Part shown: one piece after another, positions 46,121-56,790 of the stretch
How positions within the stretch are numbered: position 1 is the stretch's first letter
How the letters are laid out: every line of letters starts with the position of its first letter
From: Proteles cristata cristata
Lineage: Eukaryota > Chordata > Mammalia > Carnivora > Hyaenidae
Direction of reading: 5' to 3'
Assembly (NCBI GenBank): GCA_017311185.1
Contig: JAESUZ010002712.1
Location: forward strand, 1 to 64,000
DNA length: 64,000 bases
The notes under the pieces: model-generated
What the model was told of the DNA's origin: nothing
Databases searched by the model: none
Seen by the model: the letters and a program-made list of their open reading frames with translations, nothing else
Position numbers and translations under genes: made by a program

Positions 46121-46589
46121 ATTTGGGAGTCATCACAAGATAGGTTTGGAAGCAGGGCCCTACCGAGTGCTACTGAAGCCAGGGAAGGCGGGGGGGCACT
46201 TATTTTTTTCTCCCTATCCCCTGATAACTAGTGCATGGGCAGGTGACCTCAGAATGGCAAATCACATGATTCTGCTTGGAACCTGGGATGTTGAGGGAGT
46301 GACCCAAAGGTGTGCAGAGTCAATTAGTGATTTTTCAACTACCTAACACAAAGTAAAAAATCTGATAGTACAGCAATAATATCAAGGAACAATGGGGTCC
46401 AGATGTAGTGGCAAGTGTTAGTTAACAATGGAAGCAACAGTATCATCCTCTCAGACCATCCTTGCAGTAAAATCTTTGCTGTGTCATGTCATGCCACCTT
46501 TGGTTCCTGACCCTATCTGGTTCTTCAGGGTCCCCATGAGATGGACCCTCTGAGATACCTGACACCATTTTCCATTAGGATAGGAAGGC
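46121..46589. other. unassigned intergenic sequence
   Basis: Nothing recognised; a G7 run lies at 46190. Confidence 0.45.
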
Positions 46590-46912
46590 TTATGTTTTGA
46601 TAATAAATGAACCTCAAATCTCAATAACAACACACACAAGTTTATTTTCTGCTCATGTAAAATTTACAGCGAGTTCAGTGGCTTTTCAAGACAGCTCCTT
46701 TCCGAGAGGTAACTCAGGGATACAGGCTGACATCTTGTGGCTGTCTCATCTAGCACTTGAGGCCTCCACGGTTGCCATAGCAGAACAAAGAACAGGATTG
46801 AGCATCAGTTCTTAAATGCACAGCCTATTGGCCAGAACTCTTCACTTGGCCTCATCTAACTCTGAGAGGACTGGGAAATGTAGGAAAGCACATGGATATC
46901 CAGCAAACAGTA
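46590..46912 (+). repeat. old interspersed repeat, shared with 63240-63640
   Basis: 'tattggccagaactcttcac' and 'ggactgggaaatgtaggaa' parallel 'ctgggacacataaccat' and 'gcaagggaggttaagaaag' at 63.6 kb. The family was not named. Confidence 0.4.
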
Positions 46913-47039
46913 AATGACTTGGCCACATCTTCCAGTAATTTCATTTTCTGCTGCAGTTAGCCAAAGTCATCAGTGATACAATGCATTATTTATTTATAAT
47001 CAAGAACCATGACTAGTAAAGGACATAGGTGGTCAGAAC

Positions 47040-47660
47040 ATTGATATATATGTATACATTCTGTTTTTTTCTGATTATGAAAGTGATACATGTTTTAAAA
47101 TTTGAACATTACATAAACATTTAATGTAGAAAGCCGAAAGTACCTCAGAGTCTCATACCCCTGAAATAACTATTAAGTTTGTTATATAGTCTTTGTAATG
47201 TTTTATCAAAAATAGGATCATACTATAGTTACTATTTTTTAAGTTACTATTTTTAACACTATATATTTGACATTGTTCCAAGTTCCAAGTTATATAGATC
47301 TATGCTTTATTGTTATTTTCCACCTGTTTTTATTTTTAATGATTTTTTAATTATACAAGTAATATATGAGTAGATAGCCCTTTAGAAATTTTTTAAGCAT
47401 TCAGGTAAGGCTAAAGTTCTTTTTGACCATCACCCAATTCTAATTTCTTCCTTGCCTTTACATGTTTTTGAATAAGTGCATAGTATTCCATTATGTTAAC
47501 GCAACATAATTTACTTGAGGAATTCCTTATCAGTAGACAATCAGCTTTTTATTTTTACTGTGGATTATATACAAATGTTTTTCCAAGTTTGTCCTTTGAC
47601 TTTATATATAGTGTCACTAAATTGGAGTTTACATTTGTATAAAGTTAAATTTGCCTATCT
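47040..47660 (-). repeat. old antisense L1 3' UTR
   Basis: 'tatgaaagtgatacatgttt', 'catagtattccattatgtta' and 'gcatagtattcc'-type text are L1 3' UTR complement. Confidence 0.5.
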
Positions 47661-47930
47661 TTAGTTTGTTACTTGAGGAAAAAAGTGAAAGACAGAAAAG
47701 TGTATATAGCATGTTACCCTTTGTGTAAGAAAGGAGGGAATAGGAATAAATATTCACATTTGCTCATATTGGCATAAAGAAACATTGGATGAATGAACAA
47801 GAAGTTAACAAAAATGGTTATCTATAGTGTTTAAGGGAGAACAGGTGGATGGGAACAGGGGTGAGCACTGCATATCAGTGTACACCTATATATATAGCTT
47901 TGATTTTTTTAAACTATATGCATTACACTT
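47661..47930 (+). repeat. old L1-like 3' fragment
   Basis: 'agtgtatatagcatgttacc' and 'ttatctatagtgtttaaggg' look like an old L1M 3' fragment. Confidence 0.35.
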
Positions 47931-47934
47931 CCTA

Positions 47935-48288
47935 TTGCTGGTGTAACAAATTACCACAAACACATTGACACAAAACAACGCAGATTTATTATCTTGCAGT
48001 TCTGGAGATCAGTAGTCTCAAATGAACTCTATGGGGCTAAAATCAAAGATTCTTTTTTTCTGGAGACTAAGGAATAATTATTTCCTTGTTTTTTTCCAGC
48101 TTTTACAGTACACTTGGATTCCTTGGCTCATAGCCTCTTCTTCATATCCAAAGCCAGGACTGTAGCATCAAATAACCTCTTTCTTATCTGTGTCTGATGT
48201 CACATATTCTTTGACTGTGACTCTCCTCCCTCCCTTGTGATTACATTGATCTTACCCAAATAATCCAGGATACTCTCTCCATGTCAAG
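47935..48288 (+). repeat. old LTR- or DNA-element-like repeat
   Basis: 'gtgtaacaaattaccacaaa', 'cagatttattatcttgcagt', 'ccttggctcatagcctcttc' and 'tgattacattgatcttaccc' form a recurrent mammalian repeat whose family I could not name. Confidence 0.4.
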
Positions 48289-48289
48289 G

Positions 48290-48475
48290 TTCATTTTAGC
48301 TCATTAATTTTTAGTGTTGACTAATATTCCATTGTATGGCTATACCACATTTTGTTTATCTATTTACCTGTTAATGGGCATTTGGGTTGTTTTCAGCCTT
48401 TTTGTGTGATTATGAATAAAGTATGGGGAGATGTTATATATTGAATAAATATAATTATTTATATAATTTTAATAT
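48290..48475 (-). mobile_element. antisense L1, segment 1
   Basis: 'actaatattccattgtatgg', 'ctataccacattttgtttat' and 'tgggcatttgggttgttttc' are antisense L1. Confidence 0.7.
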
Positions 48476-48653
48476 ACATATTTAAATGTTTATTTTGAGA
48501 GAAAGAGAGAGAGTGCGAGTGGGGAAGGGACAGTGGGATGGGGAAAGAGAGAATCCTAAGCAGGCTGTGCACTGTCAGTGCACAGATTGATGTGGGGCTC
48601 CATCCCACCAACTGTGAGATCATGACCTGAGCTGAAATCAAGAGTCGGACACT
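48476..48653 (-). mobile_element. SINEC_Fc-type SINE, tail portion (split copy)
   Basis: Antisense copy from tail to 'caagagtcggacactta', where it stops before the head. The missing head appears at 48914-48949. Confidence 0.9.
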
Positions 48654-48913
48654 TATATTTGATCAAAGTACATGTGAATTTTAAAATTTGATACATAAAT
48701 GCCTCTTTGATTTCCAAAAATGTTTGGCCACTGTGCAGACCCACCAATACAGTAGAACGGTATCCTTATCTCTGAATATTCACTGAGTTGATATTATCGG
48801 TTATTTTAATTTTTGCCCATCAGATTGATTAAGATATTTTATTGCTACAGTTTATATTTCCTTGGTTGCTAATGACAATAAACCTCTATTAATTGGCCAA
48901 AAAAAAAAAAAAG
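48654..48913 (-). mobile_element. L1-like segment with plus-strand A14 end, inside the split SINE
   Basis: 'ggccactgtgcagacccacc', 'aatttttgcccatcagattg' and 'tttccttggttgctaatgac' are antisense L1, yet the segment ends in 14 A bases at 48899-48913 on the plus strand. It is bounded by gtcggacactta and gttggacactta from the SINE. Confidence 0.65.
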
Positions 48914-48949
48914 TTGGACACTTAACCAACTGAGCCACCCAGGTGTCCT
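48914..48949 (-). mobile_element. SINEC_Fc-type SINE, head portion (split copy)
   Basis: gttggacacttaaccaactg then agccacccaggtgtcct completes the SINE head, overlapping the end of the first part by 12 bases. Confidence 0.85.
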
Positions 48950-49205
48950 GAGCATTCATATTTTTTTATATCTGGAACTTATTTTGGTGTAAGAAATGAG
49001 CTAAATATCCAACTTTATTTTTGTCAAACCAGAATCCAATTATCCCCAAACCATTTATTGCATAACCCATCTTTTCATCAATGAATTAAAATATTATCCT
49101 TCAATATACTAAATTATCCATAGACCGAATGACTTTTTCCTGAACTTTCTATTGTGTTCCATCGATTGAGTTGTCAGTTTTGAAGCCATACCACTGTGTG
49201 GGTTT
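48950..49205 (-). mobile_element. antisense L1, segment 2
   Basis: 'ccaaaccatttattgcataa', 'ttctattgtgttccatcgat' and 'gaagccataccactgtgtg' continue antisense L1. Confidence 0.7.
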
Positions 49206-49300
49206 TTTTGTTTGTTTGTCTGTTTGTTTTATTTTTTTAAATAGCTTATTGTCCAGTTGGTTTCCATGTAACACCCAGTGCTCATCCCTACAAGTGCCCT
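49206..49300 (-). mobile_element. short young L1 3' end
   Basis: The plus strand reads T-rich tail complement, then 'attgtccagttggtttccat' and 'acacccagtgctcatcccta', the complement of the carnivore L1 3' terminus. Confidence 0.7.
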
Positions 49301-49309
49301 CCACTGTGT

Positions 49310-49536
49310 TTTTTTTTTTCTTTTTTTTATTTCTAGGAGAGAGAGAGAGAGAGAGAGCAGCGTGAGCAGGGGAGGGTCAGAGAGAGAGAGGGAGTCACAG
49401 ACTGAAACAGGCCTCCAGGCTCTGAGCTGGAAGTGAGCACAGAGCCCGATGCGGGTCTCGAACCCACGGACCGCGAGATCATGACCTAAGCGAAAGTCGG
49501 ACGCTCAACCGACTAAGCCACCCAGGCGCCCCCCCA
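49310..49536 (-). mobile_element. SINEC_Fc-type SINE
   Basis: Antisense copy of the 'acctaagcgaaagtcggacg' subtype. The target 'ccactg-g-tttt' appears at 49191, 49301 and 49538, once for each of two successive insertions plus the original. Confidence 0.94.
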
Positions 49537-49800
49537 CCCACTGGGTTTTAATTGCTGTAGCCTTACAATGTGTCTCAATAAGTGGTAAGACTGACTAGTA
49601 CATATTACTCTTCTTTTCCAGAATTCTCCTGGTTATTTCTGGATGTTTATTCTTCTAAAGGTATATAATTTAAAACTATAATGTGAATGAAAATAATTTT
49701 GTTGCATTAGATTTCTAAATAATTTGAGGGGAATTCACATCTTTATAAATATTGAGTATGCTCATGCAGTAACCAGATTTGTCTCTCTGTTCATTCACAA
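49537..49800 (-). mobile_element. antisense L1, segment 3
   Basis: 'ttttaattgctgtagcctta', 'cttttccagaattctcctgg' and 'tctttataaatattgagtat' are antisense L1. Confidence 0.65.
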
Positions 49801-49979
49801 ATTTCTTAACCTATAGGGGACCTCGTTAGGTATAGAATGAAGTTTCCAGAGGGTACAGTAGAAAGTTTTTGGAGGAAGAGAGGCAGTTCAAGTTTGGCTC
49901 AAGGGAGGGAAAGCATACAGTTGTATGAAATATGGGAGAGAATAGATGATTAGAGGAGCTTATATAAATGATGGTTACG
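49801..49979. other. unassigned intergenic sequence
   Basis: Nothing recognised. Confidence 0.4.
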
Positions 49980-50400
49980 ATATTAGTTATCCATTGCTGG
50001 GTAACAGGTAACTACAAATTTGGTGGCTTAAAAAAATTATTCGCTTCATATTTCCTGTGGGCTTAACTGGGTCCAGGTCCTCTGCTGAGCTCTCCATTTC
50101 AGGGTCTTTCACAAGGCTGCAGTCAAGATATCTGCCATGGCTGGGGTCTCATCTGAAGGCCTGACAGTAGAAGTATACACCTCCAAGATTACCTGATTGT
50201 TGGAAGATTTTTGGTTCCTCAAGAACTGCTGGACTGAGAGCCTCAGTTTCTGGCTGGATGCTGGCCTTCACTTCCTTGGCACATGGATCTCCCCAACACA
50301 GCAACTTGGTTCATCAGAGCCAGCAAGGGAGAGAGTCCATGAGCAAGATGGAAATCATAGCCTTATGTAGCCATATCCCTAAGTGAAACACTTCAAGGTT
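49980..50400 (+). repeat. old interspersed repeat, family not assigned
   Basis: 'ttagttatccattgctgggt', 'ggtggcttaaaaaaattatt' and 'ggctgcagtcaagatatctg' recall a common mammalian repeat of the type 'tatctattgctgcataacaa'. Confidence 0.4.
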
Positions 50401-50424
50401 TACAAGTCTGCTTTGGAGCCATCA

Positions 50425-50575
50425 TTTAAGTTTTCTTATAACAACCCTGTGAGGTTTCAAACAATGAAACTAAGGTTCAAAGAGGCTACATGGTCACCTC
50501 GGATCTCACAGTGGGTGGCAGAGCTAAGACTAGAGTCTCAGTCTTCAAATTCCTAGTCTGTTATACCATATTGTC
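50425..50575 (-). repeat. MIR
   Basis: The plus strand reads 'caaccctgtgaggtttcaaa', 'aactaaggttcaaagaggct' and 'cagtgggtggcagagctaag', the MIR complement. Confidence 0.65.
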
Positions 50576-51265
50576 TTCTCAAAAGCATGGAGATATGCTG
50601 CCTTTTCTCTTTGACGGCCTTTCCTACCATCTTCCCTTTCTCTGGGTTCTTATCATGGCTCAGTTACTACTAACCTGTCAGTCAACCTCACCACACCTTC
50701 CAGAATTACCTTAGGGGAACAGAGATAATGTCTATAAAGTTCCTAACCCACTGTCTCACACACAGTAAGATCTCACTAAATGGAAGCTATTAGCTGTTAT
50801 TCTTTCAACTCTTCCAGGCCACCCTCATTACTACTCATCTTCGGTTTTGCTCCTTCCCATGAATCTCTGTGTTACCACAACCCAATGTACAACATGCTTT
50901 CAAAAGACACCAATACCAGACAACTTCTACAGGCAGACATTGTCCATCTCCCAACAGCCCCAGCAAAGCGCATTTGGCTGTCAGTGTTGTGGCTTCAGCT
51001 TTGTTTTCCCTCAAATACAAAATCAAAATTCTAAAATTATAGCTATAACACCTAGTGCCCAAAGTTTGGTTCCTAAATGCCATTCTCAACAAAAAAAGAA
51101 CTAGGACTCTCGAAAGAAATGGCTGATTCCAAGGCTGGGGAAGGGAAAGTACAAGATGGCCCTTGGGGATATTGTGGTACCAGAAAACAAGGAAGTGCTC
51201 AAAGAAAGGTGGAGACCTGCCAAAAGGACACAGGAGCCAGCTTGGAGGGCCTCCTGCTGGCCAAA
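50576..51265. other. unassigned intergenic sequence
   Basis: 50700-50800 looks like a MIR/L2 end ('tctcacacacagtaagatct'). The minus-strand ORF 50835-51458 (207 codons) has no recognisable domain and overlaps a repeat at its start, so it is not called as a gene. Confidence 0.45.
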
Positions 51266-52040
51266 TCTGGGGTATTTTGAAAATCATAATAAAGAATGAT
51301 ACTAATGTGTTATAACCCATTGAATACAAAAGACAACAATGAGTCCATGAGGAGATAAACAAACACATGTAGGAGAAGGGAAAGCTCTCCCTTATAGTGG
51401 AAAGCCAACGAATCCATGTCAAAAGAATGAAGGCATTTACAGCCCCAAGAATCATCACTGAATACTAAAACTTGTGAGTGAAAGTTTGAGGAGAACAGGA
51501 TATTTACATAATCTCAATGTAGCTCTCCACAAAATACTCATTAATTACAAAGGGAAAAACAGTAACTTTACAATGGAGAAACACAATAGTCATTGTGTGC
51601 CTTCTGATATGATGCACAGAAAAGGACACAGCATTACTTCTGTGATATTCTTACCGTGAATTTCATCATGAGGAAACATCAGACAAACTCAAATTAAGGG
51701 ACTGTCTAAAAATAATTAAGCTGCACTCTTTAAAAACGTCAGTGTCAGAAGACACAAAGGAAGACTAAAGAACTCTTGCCTATCAGAACAGACTAAAGAG
51801 ATATGATGACTGAACGCACATGATCAAGAGTTTCTTTTGTTATAAAGGATATTGTTGAGGAAACTGGTCAGTTCTAAATAAGTTCTGTAAATTAAAACAG
51901 TATTGTATCAGTGTGAATTTCCTGATTGATAATTGCTCTGTGCTTACATAAGATAATTCTTTGTTTTAAGAAAAATACATGGAAGTACTTACGGGTAAAG
52001 GCGTACCATGTGTACAATTGACTATCAATTAGTTCAGTAG

Positions 52041-52083
<43 letters not shown>

Positions 52084-52245
52084 ATATGAGACAGAGGGAG
52101 AAATAGAGTAGGATAAACAAATGTGGTAAAATGTTAACATTTGAGGAATCTGGGTGAAGAGTATATAGAAGTTCTTTGTAGTATTATTGGAACCTGTCTG
52201 TAAATCTGAAATTATCTAAATAAAAATTCAAGAGAAAAACTCCTA
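51266..52245 (+). mobile_element. old L1M 3' UTR
   Basis: 'gatgactgaacgcacatgat', 'ggatattgttgaggaaactg', 'cagtattgtatcagtgtgaa' and the end 'ctgaaattatctaaataaaa' fit an old L1M 3' UTR. A (GA)n run at 52044-52078 is embedded. Confidence 0.5.
52044..52078 (+). repeat. (GA)n microsatellite
   Basis: About 17 GA units. Confidence 0.93.
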
Positions 52246-52249
52246 ATTA

Positions 52250-53551
52250 AAAAACACAGTTAAGGAACATCTACAAAAAACCTAGAGCTAGTATCATACC
52301 TAATGGTAAGAAACTAGATGCTTTCCTACTAAGATCAGGAACAGGGCAAGGATGTCTGTTCTTATCATTCCTATTCAGTATTATACTGAAAGACCTAGCT
52401 AATGCAATAACACAAGAAAAAGAAATCAAAGGTATGCAGATTGAGAAGGAAGAAATAAAACTGGACTTTGTTCACAGATGACATAATTGTCTATGTAGAA
52501 AATCCCATATAATAAAAAAAAAAACCCTGCTGGAACTAATAAACAATTATAGCAAGATTGCAGGATACAGGGTTAATATACTCAAGTCAATTGCTTGCCT
52601 ATATACGAGTGTTGAACAGTTTGGATTTAAAATAAAAAAACACAATACCACTTGCATTAGCACCAAAACAATGAAACACATAGGTATAACTCTAACAAAA
52701 CATGTATAAGATCTATATAAAGAAAACTATAAAATTCTGATAAATCAAAGAAGATAAATGGAGAAATATTCTATGTACATAAATAGGAAGATCTAATATT
52801 GTCAAGATGTCAGTTCTTTCCAACTTGATCTATAGATTCGATGCAGTCCCAATAAAAACCCCACCAAGTTATTTTGTGGATATCAACAAACTGATTCTAA
52901 AGTTTATCTGTAAATGCAAAAGACCCAGAATAGCCAACACAATATTGGAGAAGAAAAATGAAGTCTGAGGACTGTCACTACCTGATTTTGAGATTTACTA
53001 TCAGTTACAGTAATCGAGTTGGTATGATATAGGTAAAAGAATCAACAAATAGATCAATGGAACAGAATAGAGACTTCAGAAATTGACCTACACAAATAGT
53101 AAACTGATCTTTTCACAAAGGAACAAAGGGAATTCAATGGAGAACAGATAGTCTTTTGAACAAATGGTGCTGAAACAACTGGCCATCCACATGTGAAAAA
53201 CATTAATCTAGACACAGATCTTACACCCTTCACAAAAATTAACTCAAAGTGTATCACAGACATAAGTGTAAAATACAAAACTATAAAATTTCTGAAAGAC
53301 AACTTGGGGGAAATCTAGGTGACTTGGAGTTTGGCAATGACTAACTGTAACACCAAAAGCACAATCCAGGAAAGAAAAAAAAAACAATAAATTGGGTTTC
53401 AGTACTGGTGGAAGACAGTTAAGAAAGTGAAAAGAGAAGCCACAGAATGGGTAAAACTATCTGCAAAACACATATCTGATAAAAGATTGGTATCCAGAAT
53501 ATACAAAGAACTCTTAAAACTCAAAAATAAGAAAACAAGCAGTCCAATTTA
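52250..53551 (+). mobile_element. L1 ORF2 from RT domain onward, part 1
   Basis: 'ggatgtctgttcttatcatt', the RT catalytic region reading LFTDDIIVYVENP near 52468-52506 (first Asp motif position changed from A to T relative to FADD), 'tataggtataactctaac'-type text and 'cagatcttacacccttcaca'. Frames are broken. It is interrupted by a SINE at 53552. Confidence 0.87.
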
Positions 53552-53757
53552 TTAAAAAAATTTTTTTTGTTTATTTATTTTTGAGACAGAGCACGAGGGG
53601 GGTAAGGGCAGAGAGAGAAGGAGACATGAATCTGAAACAGGCTCCAGGCTCTGAGCTGTCAGCACAGAACCCGATGCAGGGCTTGAACCCAGAACCGTGA
53701 GATCATGACCTGAGCCAAAGTCAGACGCTTAACCAACTGAGCCACCCGGGAGCCCCA
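53552..53757 (-). mobile_element. SINEC_Fc-type SINE inside L1
   Basis: Antisense copy. Target duplication caagcagtccaattta (53536-53551) and caagcattccaattta (53758-53773). Confidence 0.96.
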
Positions 53758-53815
53758 CAAGCATTCCAATTTAAAACAGGCAAAAGGCTTGAGCAGACAC
53801 CTCACCAAAGAAGCA
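53758..53815 (+). mobile_element. L1 ORF2, part 2
   Basis: 'ggcaaaaggcttgagcagac' and 'acctcaccaaagaag' continue the element broken at 53551. Confidence 0.8.
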
Positions 53816-54172
53816 TGGCAATGAGAAAGAATGAAATCTGGCCATTTGTAGCAACGTGGATGGAACTCGAGGGTGTTATGCTAAGTGAAATAAGTCAGGC
53901 AGAGAAGGACAGATACCATATGTTTTCACTCATAAGTGGAACAGGAGAAACTTAACAGAGGACCATGGGGAGAGGGGAAGGGGAAAAATTAGGGAGAGGG
54001 AGGGAGGCAAATCATGAGAGACTCTTGAATACTGAGAACTAACTGAGGGCTGATAGGGGAGAGGGAGAGGGGAAGGGGGAGGTGGGCATGGAGGAGGGCA
54101 CTTGTTGGGATGAGCACTGGGTATTATATGGAAGCCAACTTAATGATAAACCATAAAAGAAAAAAACTCAAA
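53816..54172 (+). mobile_element. younger carnivore L1 3' UTR nested in older L1
   Basis: 'aatgaaatctggccatttgt', 'taagtgaaataagtcaggca', G-rich purine block 53967-54100, and 'gggatgagcactgggtatta', with an A-rich tail. It lies between 'caccaaagaag' and 'aaaaaagaag|atatacagat', so the host L1 joins cleanly on its removal. Confidence 0.82.
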
Positions 54173-54388
54173 AAAAGAAGATATACAGATGGCAAATAAG
54201 CATATGAAAAAGATGTTCAACATCTATGTCATTAGAAAAACGCAAGTTAAACAATGAGACCTACCACATACTTATGGAAATTGCTAAAATCTCAAACACT
54301 GACAACACCAAACATTAACAAGGAGGTGGAGCAATAGGAACTCTCATTCAATGCTGGTGGGAAAACAAAATGGTTATAGCCATTTTGG
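54173..54388 (+). mobile_element. L1 ORF2, part 3
   Basis: 'agatatacagatggcaaata', 'gaaaaagatgttcaacatct' and 'aggaactctcattcaatgct' follow in L1 order. Confidence 0.85.
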
Positions 54389-54602
54389 TTTTGTTTTTAA
54401 AATTTTTTAATGTTTATTTATTTTTGAGAGGGAGAGCATGAGCAGGGGAGGGGCAGAGAGAAAGGGAGACAGAGAATCTGAAGCAGGTTCCACGCTGTCA
54501 GTGCAAAGCCCAACATGGGGCTCAAATAAACAAATCGTGAGATCCTGACCTGAGCCAAAATCAAGAGTTGGATGCTTAACGGACTGAGCCACCCAGGCGC
54601 CC
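54389..54602 (-). mobile_element. SINEC_Fc-type SINE inside L1
   Basis: Antisense copy. Target duplication tggttatagccattttgg (54371-54388) and tggtacagccattttgg (54603-54619). Confidence 0.96.
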
Positions 54603-54823
54603 TGGTACAGCCATTTTGGAAGACAGTTTGGCAGTTTCTTACTTGTATATTCTTACCATACAATCCAAAAATCATGCTCCTTGGTATTTACCCAAATGAG
54701 TTGAAAACGCCACACAAAAACTTGCACGTGAATGTTTATAGCAGCTTTATGCACATTTGCCAAAACTTGTAAGCAACCAAAATGTCCTTCATTATGTGAA
54801 TGAATAAAATATGGTACATCCAG
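54603..54823 (+). mobile_element. L1 ORF2 3' end, part 4
   Basis: 'ttggaagacagtttggcagt', 'tacccaaatgagttgaaaac' and 'tgcacgtgaatgtttatagc' are the end of ORF2. Confidence 0.85.
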
Positions 54824-55032
54824 GGCGCCTGGGTGGCTTAGTCCGTTGGGCGTCCAACTTCAGCTCAGGTCATCATCTCGCGGTTGGTGGGTTCGAGCCC
54901 TGCGTCAGGCTCTGTGCTGACTGCCAGTTCGGAGCCTGGAGCCTGTTTCAGATTCTGTGTCTCCCTCTGTGTCTGACCCTCCTCTGCTCACGCTGTCTCT
55001 CTCTCAGAAATAAATAAAATATTTTTAAAATG
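54824..55032 (+). mobile_element. SINEC_Fc-type SINE inside L1
   Basis: Sense copy. Perfect 12-bp target duplication tggtacatccag (54812-54823, 55033-55044). Confidence 0.97.
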
Positions 55033-55440
55033 TGGTACATCCAGACAACGAAATATTGAGTGATAAAACGAAGTGAGCTATCAAGCCATGAAAAGACATG
55101 GAGGAAACTTAAATGCATATTACTAAGTAAAGGAAGTTAATGTGAAAAGACTACACACGTTGTATGATTCCAACTATGTGACATTCTGGAAAAGGCATAA
55201 CTATGGGATAGTGAAAAGATCAGTGGTCACCAGGGATTAGGGGAGGGAGGGATGAATAGGCAGAGCACAGAGGATTTTTAGGTAGTGAAACTACTCTGTA
55301 TGATACTGTTATGGTGGATACATCTGATTATACCCTTGTCAAAACCCATAGAATGTACAACACACAGAATGAACCCTGATGTAAACAATGGACTTTAGTT
55401 AATGTATCAGTCCATTATATCTCAATAAAGCTGAAAAAAA
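55033..55440 (+). mobile_element. L1 3' UTR, part 5
   Basis: 'gccatgaaaagacatggagg', 'gattccaactatgtgacatt' and 'atctcaataaagctgaaaaa' close the L1 with polyadenylation signal aataaa. Confidence 0.85.
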
Positions 55441-55444
55441 GAAA

Positions 55445-55610
55445 AATACTAATGTATCATTATTGGTTTATCAATTGTAATAAATGCACCCCACAAATGC
55501 ACAGTGTTATTATTGGGGAAATTGGGGGTTTGATAAGGGGGTATATAGGAACTCTGTATTTTCCACCCAGCTTTTGTTTAAACCTAAAGCTGCTCAAAAA
55601 AATAAAAGAT
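55445..55610 (+). repeat. old L1M 3'-end fragment
   Basis: 'ttattattggggaaattggg' and 'ttaaacctaaagctgctcaa' then 'aaaaataaaag' are a typical old L1 3' end. Confidence 0.5.
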
Positions 55611-55611
55611 T

Positions 55612-55733
55612 AGGGGTGCCTGGCTGACTTAGTCAGTGGAGTGTGCAACTCTTGATCTCAGGATTGTGAGTTCAAGCCTCCTATTAGGGGTCGAGTTTAC
55701 TTAAAAAATAAAATTAAAATTTTTAAAAATAAA
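55612..55733 (+). mobile_element. short-form CAN-SINE
   Basis: 'ggtgcctggctgacttagtc', 'gcaactcttgatctcaggat' and 'ggggtcgagtttacttaaaa' match the short form with its 'ttacttaaaaataaa' tail. A TG microsatellite follows. Confidence 0.87.
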
Positions 55734-55757
55734 GTGTGTGTGTGTGTGTGTGTGTGT
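55734..55757 (+). repeat. (TG)n microsatellite
   Basis: About 12 TG units after the SINE tail. Confidence 0.92.
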
Positions 55758-56120
55758 TTAATGAGGAGTTGATACCTAATACAACATGGCTGAACCTTAA
55801 AAACATGCTAAATGAAAGAAGTCATTCAGAGAAGGCTGCATAGTATATGATCCAATTTATATGAACTGAGCAGAACAGGCAGATCTATAGAGACAGAAAG
55901 GAGATTGGTGATTGTGTAGGGATAGAGAGCTGGGGGCTTTGGGGTGACAGCAAAGAAGTTCAGTGTTTCTTTTTGAGGTAATGAAAATATTCTGAAATTT
56001 ACTGTGGTGATGATTACACAACTCTGTGAATACACTAAAAGTCATTGAATTACACATTCTAAATGGGTGAATTGTATAGTACGTGAGTTATATCTCAATA
56101 AAGCTGTTTAAAAAAAAAAA
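55758..56120 (+). mobile_element. L1M 3' UTR
   Basis: 'gctgaaccttaaaaacatgc', 'tatatgatccaatttatatg', 'aaatttactgtggtgatgat' and 'gttatatctcaataaagctg' followed by an A run. Confidence 0.68.
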
Positions 56121-56578
56121 AAACATAGCTACACGCACACTTGTATAGGCTTAGCTAGAATATCCGCACACAAAGGACACACAAAGAAATGCTACCAGTG
56201 GATTACCCAGTGGAAGACTGGAGAATGAAGGGTGAAGGGTGAGAAAGAGACATATTTTTCACTGAATACCTTGTTGTATCATTTCAAGGTTTTATCCTTT
56301 GTATGTTTAACACACTCCAAAATTTCCCTCAAATACAATTGCTTCCAACAAGCCTACCCTGCTTTTCCCAACTTCTCTCAAACAACAACCGCTCTTTATC
56401 CTGTCTCCCAAAATAAGACACAGAGGAAATCAAATCTCCTGGCCAAACAATTCTAAAGAAAGAAAGAAAAGTAATAAAAGGAATGCCAAAACCTATGCAG
56501 AAAGGAACTTCATAAGTATATCCACTCAATAGGACATTTTGTACCATTTAAATAATGTTTACAAACAATTTTAATGGG
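56121..56578. other. unassigned intergenic sequence
   Basis: Nothing recognised; AT-rich. Confidence 0.45.
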
Positions 56579-56790
56579 AGAGGCACCTGGGTGGCTCAGT
56601 CGGTTGAGTGTCTGACTTTGGCTCAGGTCATGATCTTGCAATCCATGAGTTCAAGCCCTGCGTCAGGCTCTGTGCTGACAGCTCAGAGCCTGGAGCCTGC
56701 TTCCAATTCTGTGTCACCATCTCTCTCTGCCCCTCTGCCACTCAAGCTCTCTCTCTCTCTCTCTCAAAAACTAAATAAACAAAAAAATTG
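56579..56790 (+). mobile_element. SINEC_Fc-type SINE
   Basis: Sense copy. Approximate target duplication acaattttaatggga / aataatttttatggta. Confidence 0.93.

Noticed and set aside
50835..51458. 207-codon minus-strand ORF
   Set aside because: No recognisable domain, overlap with an old L1 3' UTR at one end, and ordinary composition for chance ORFs in unique sequence.
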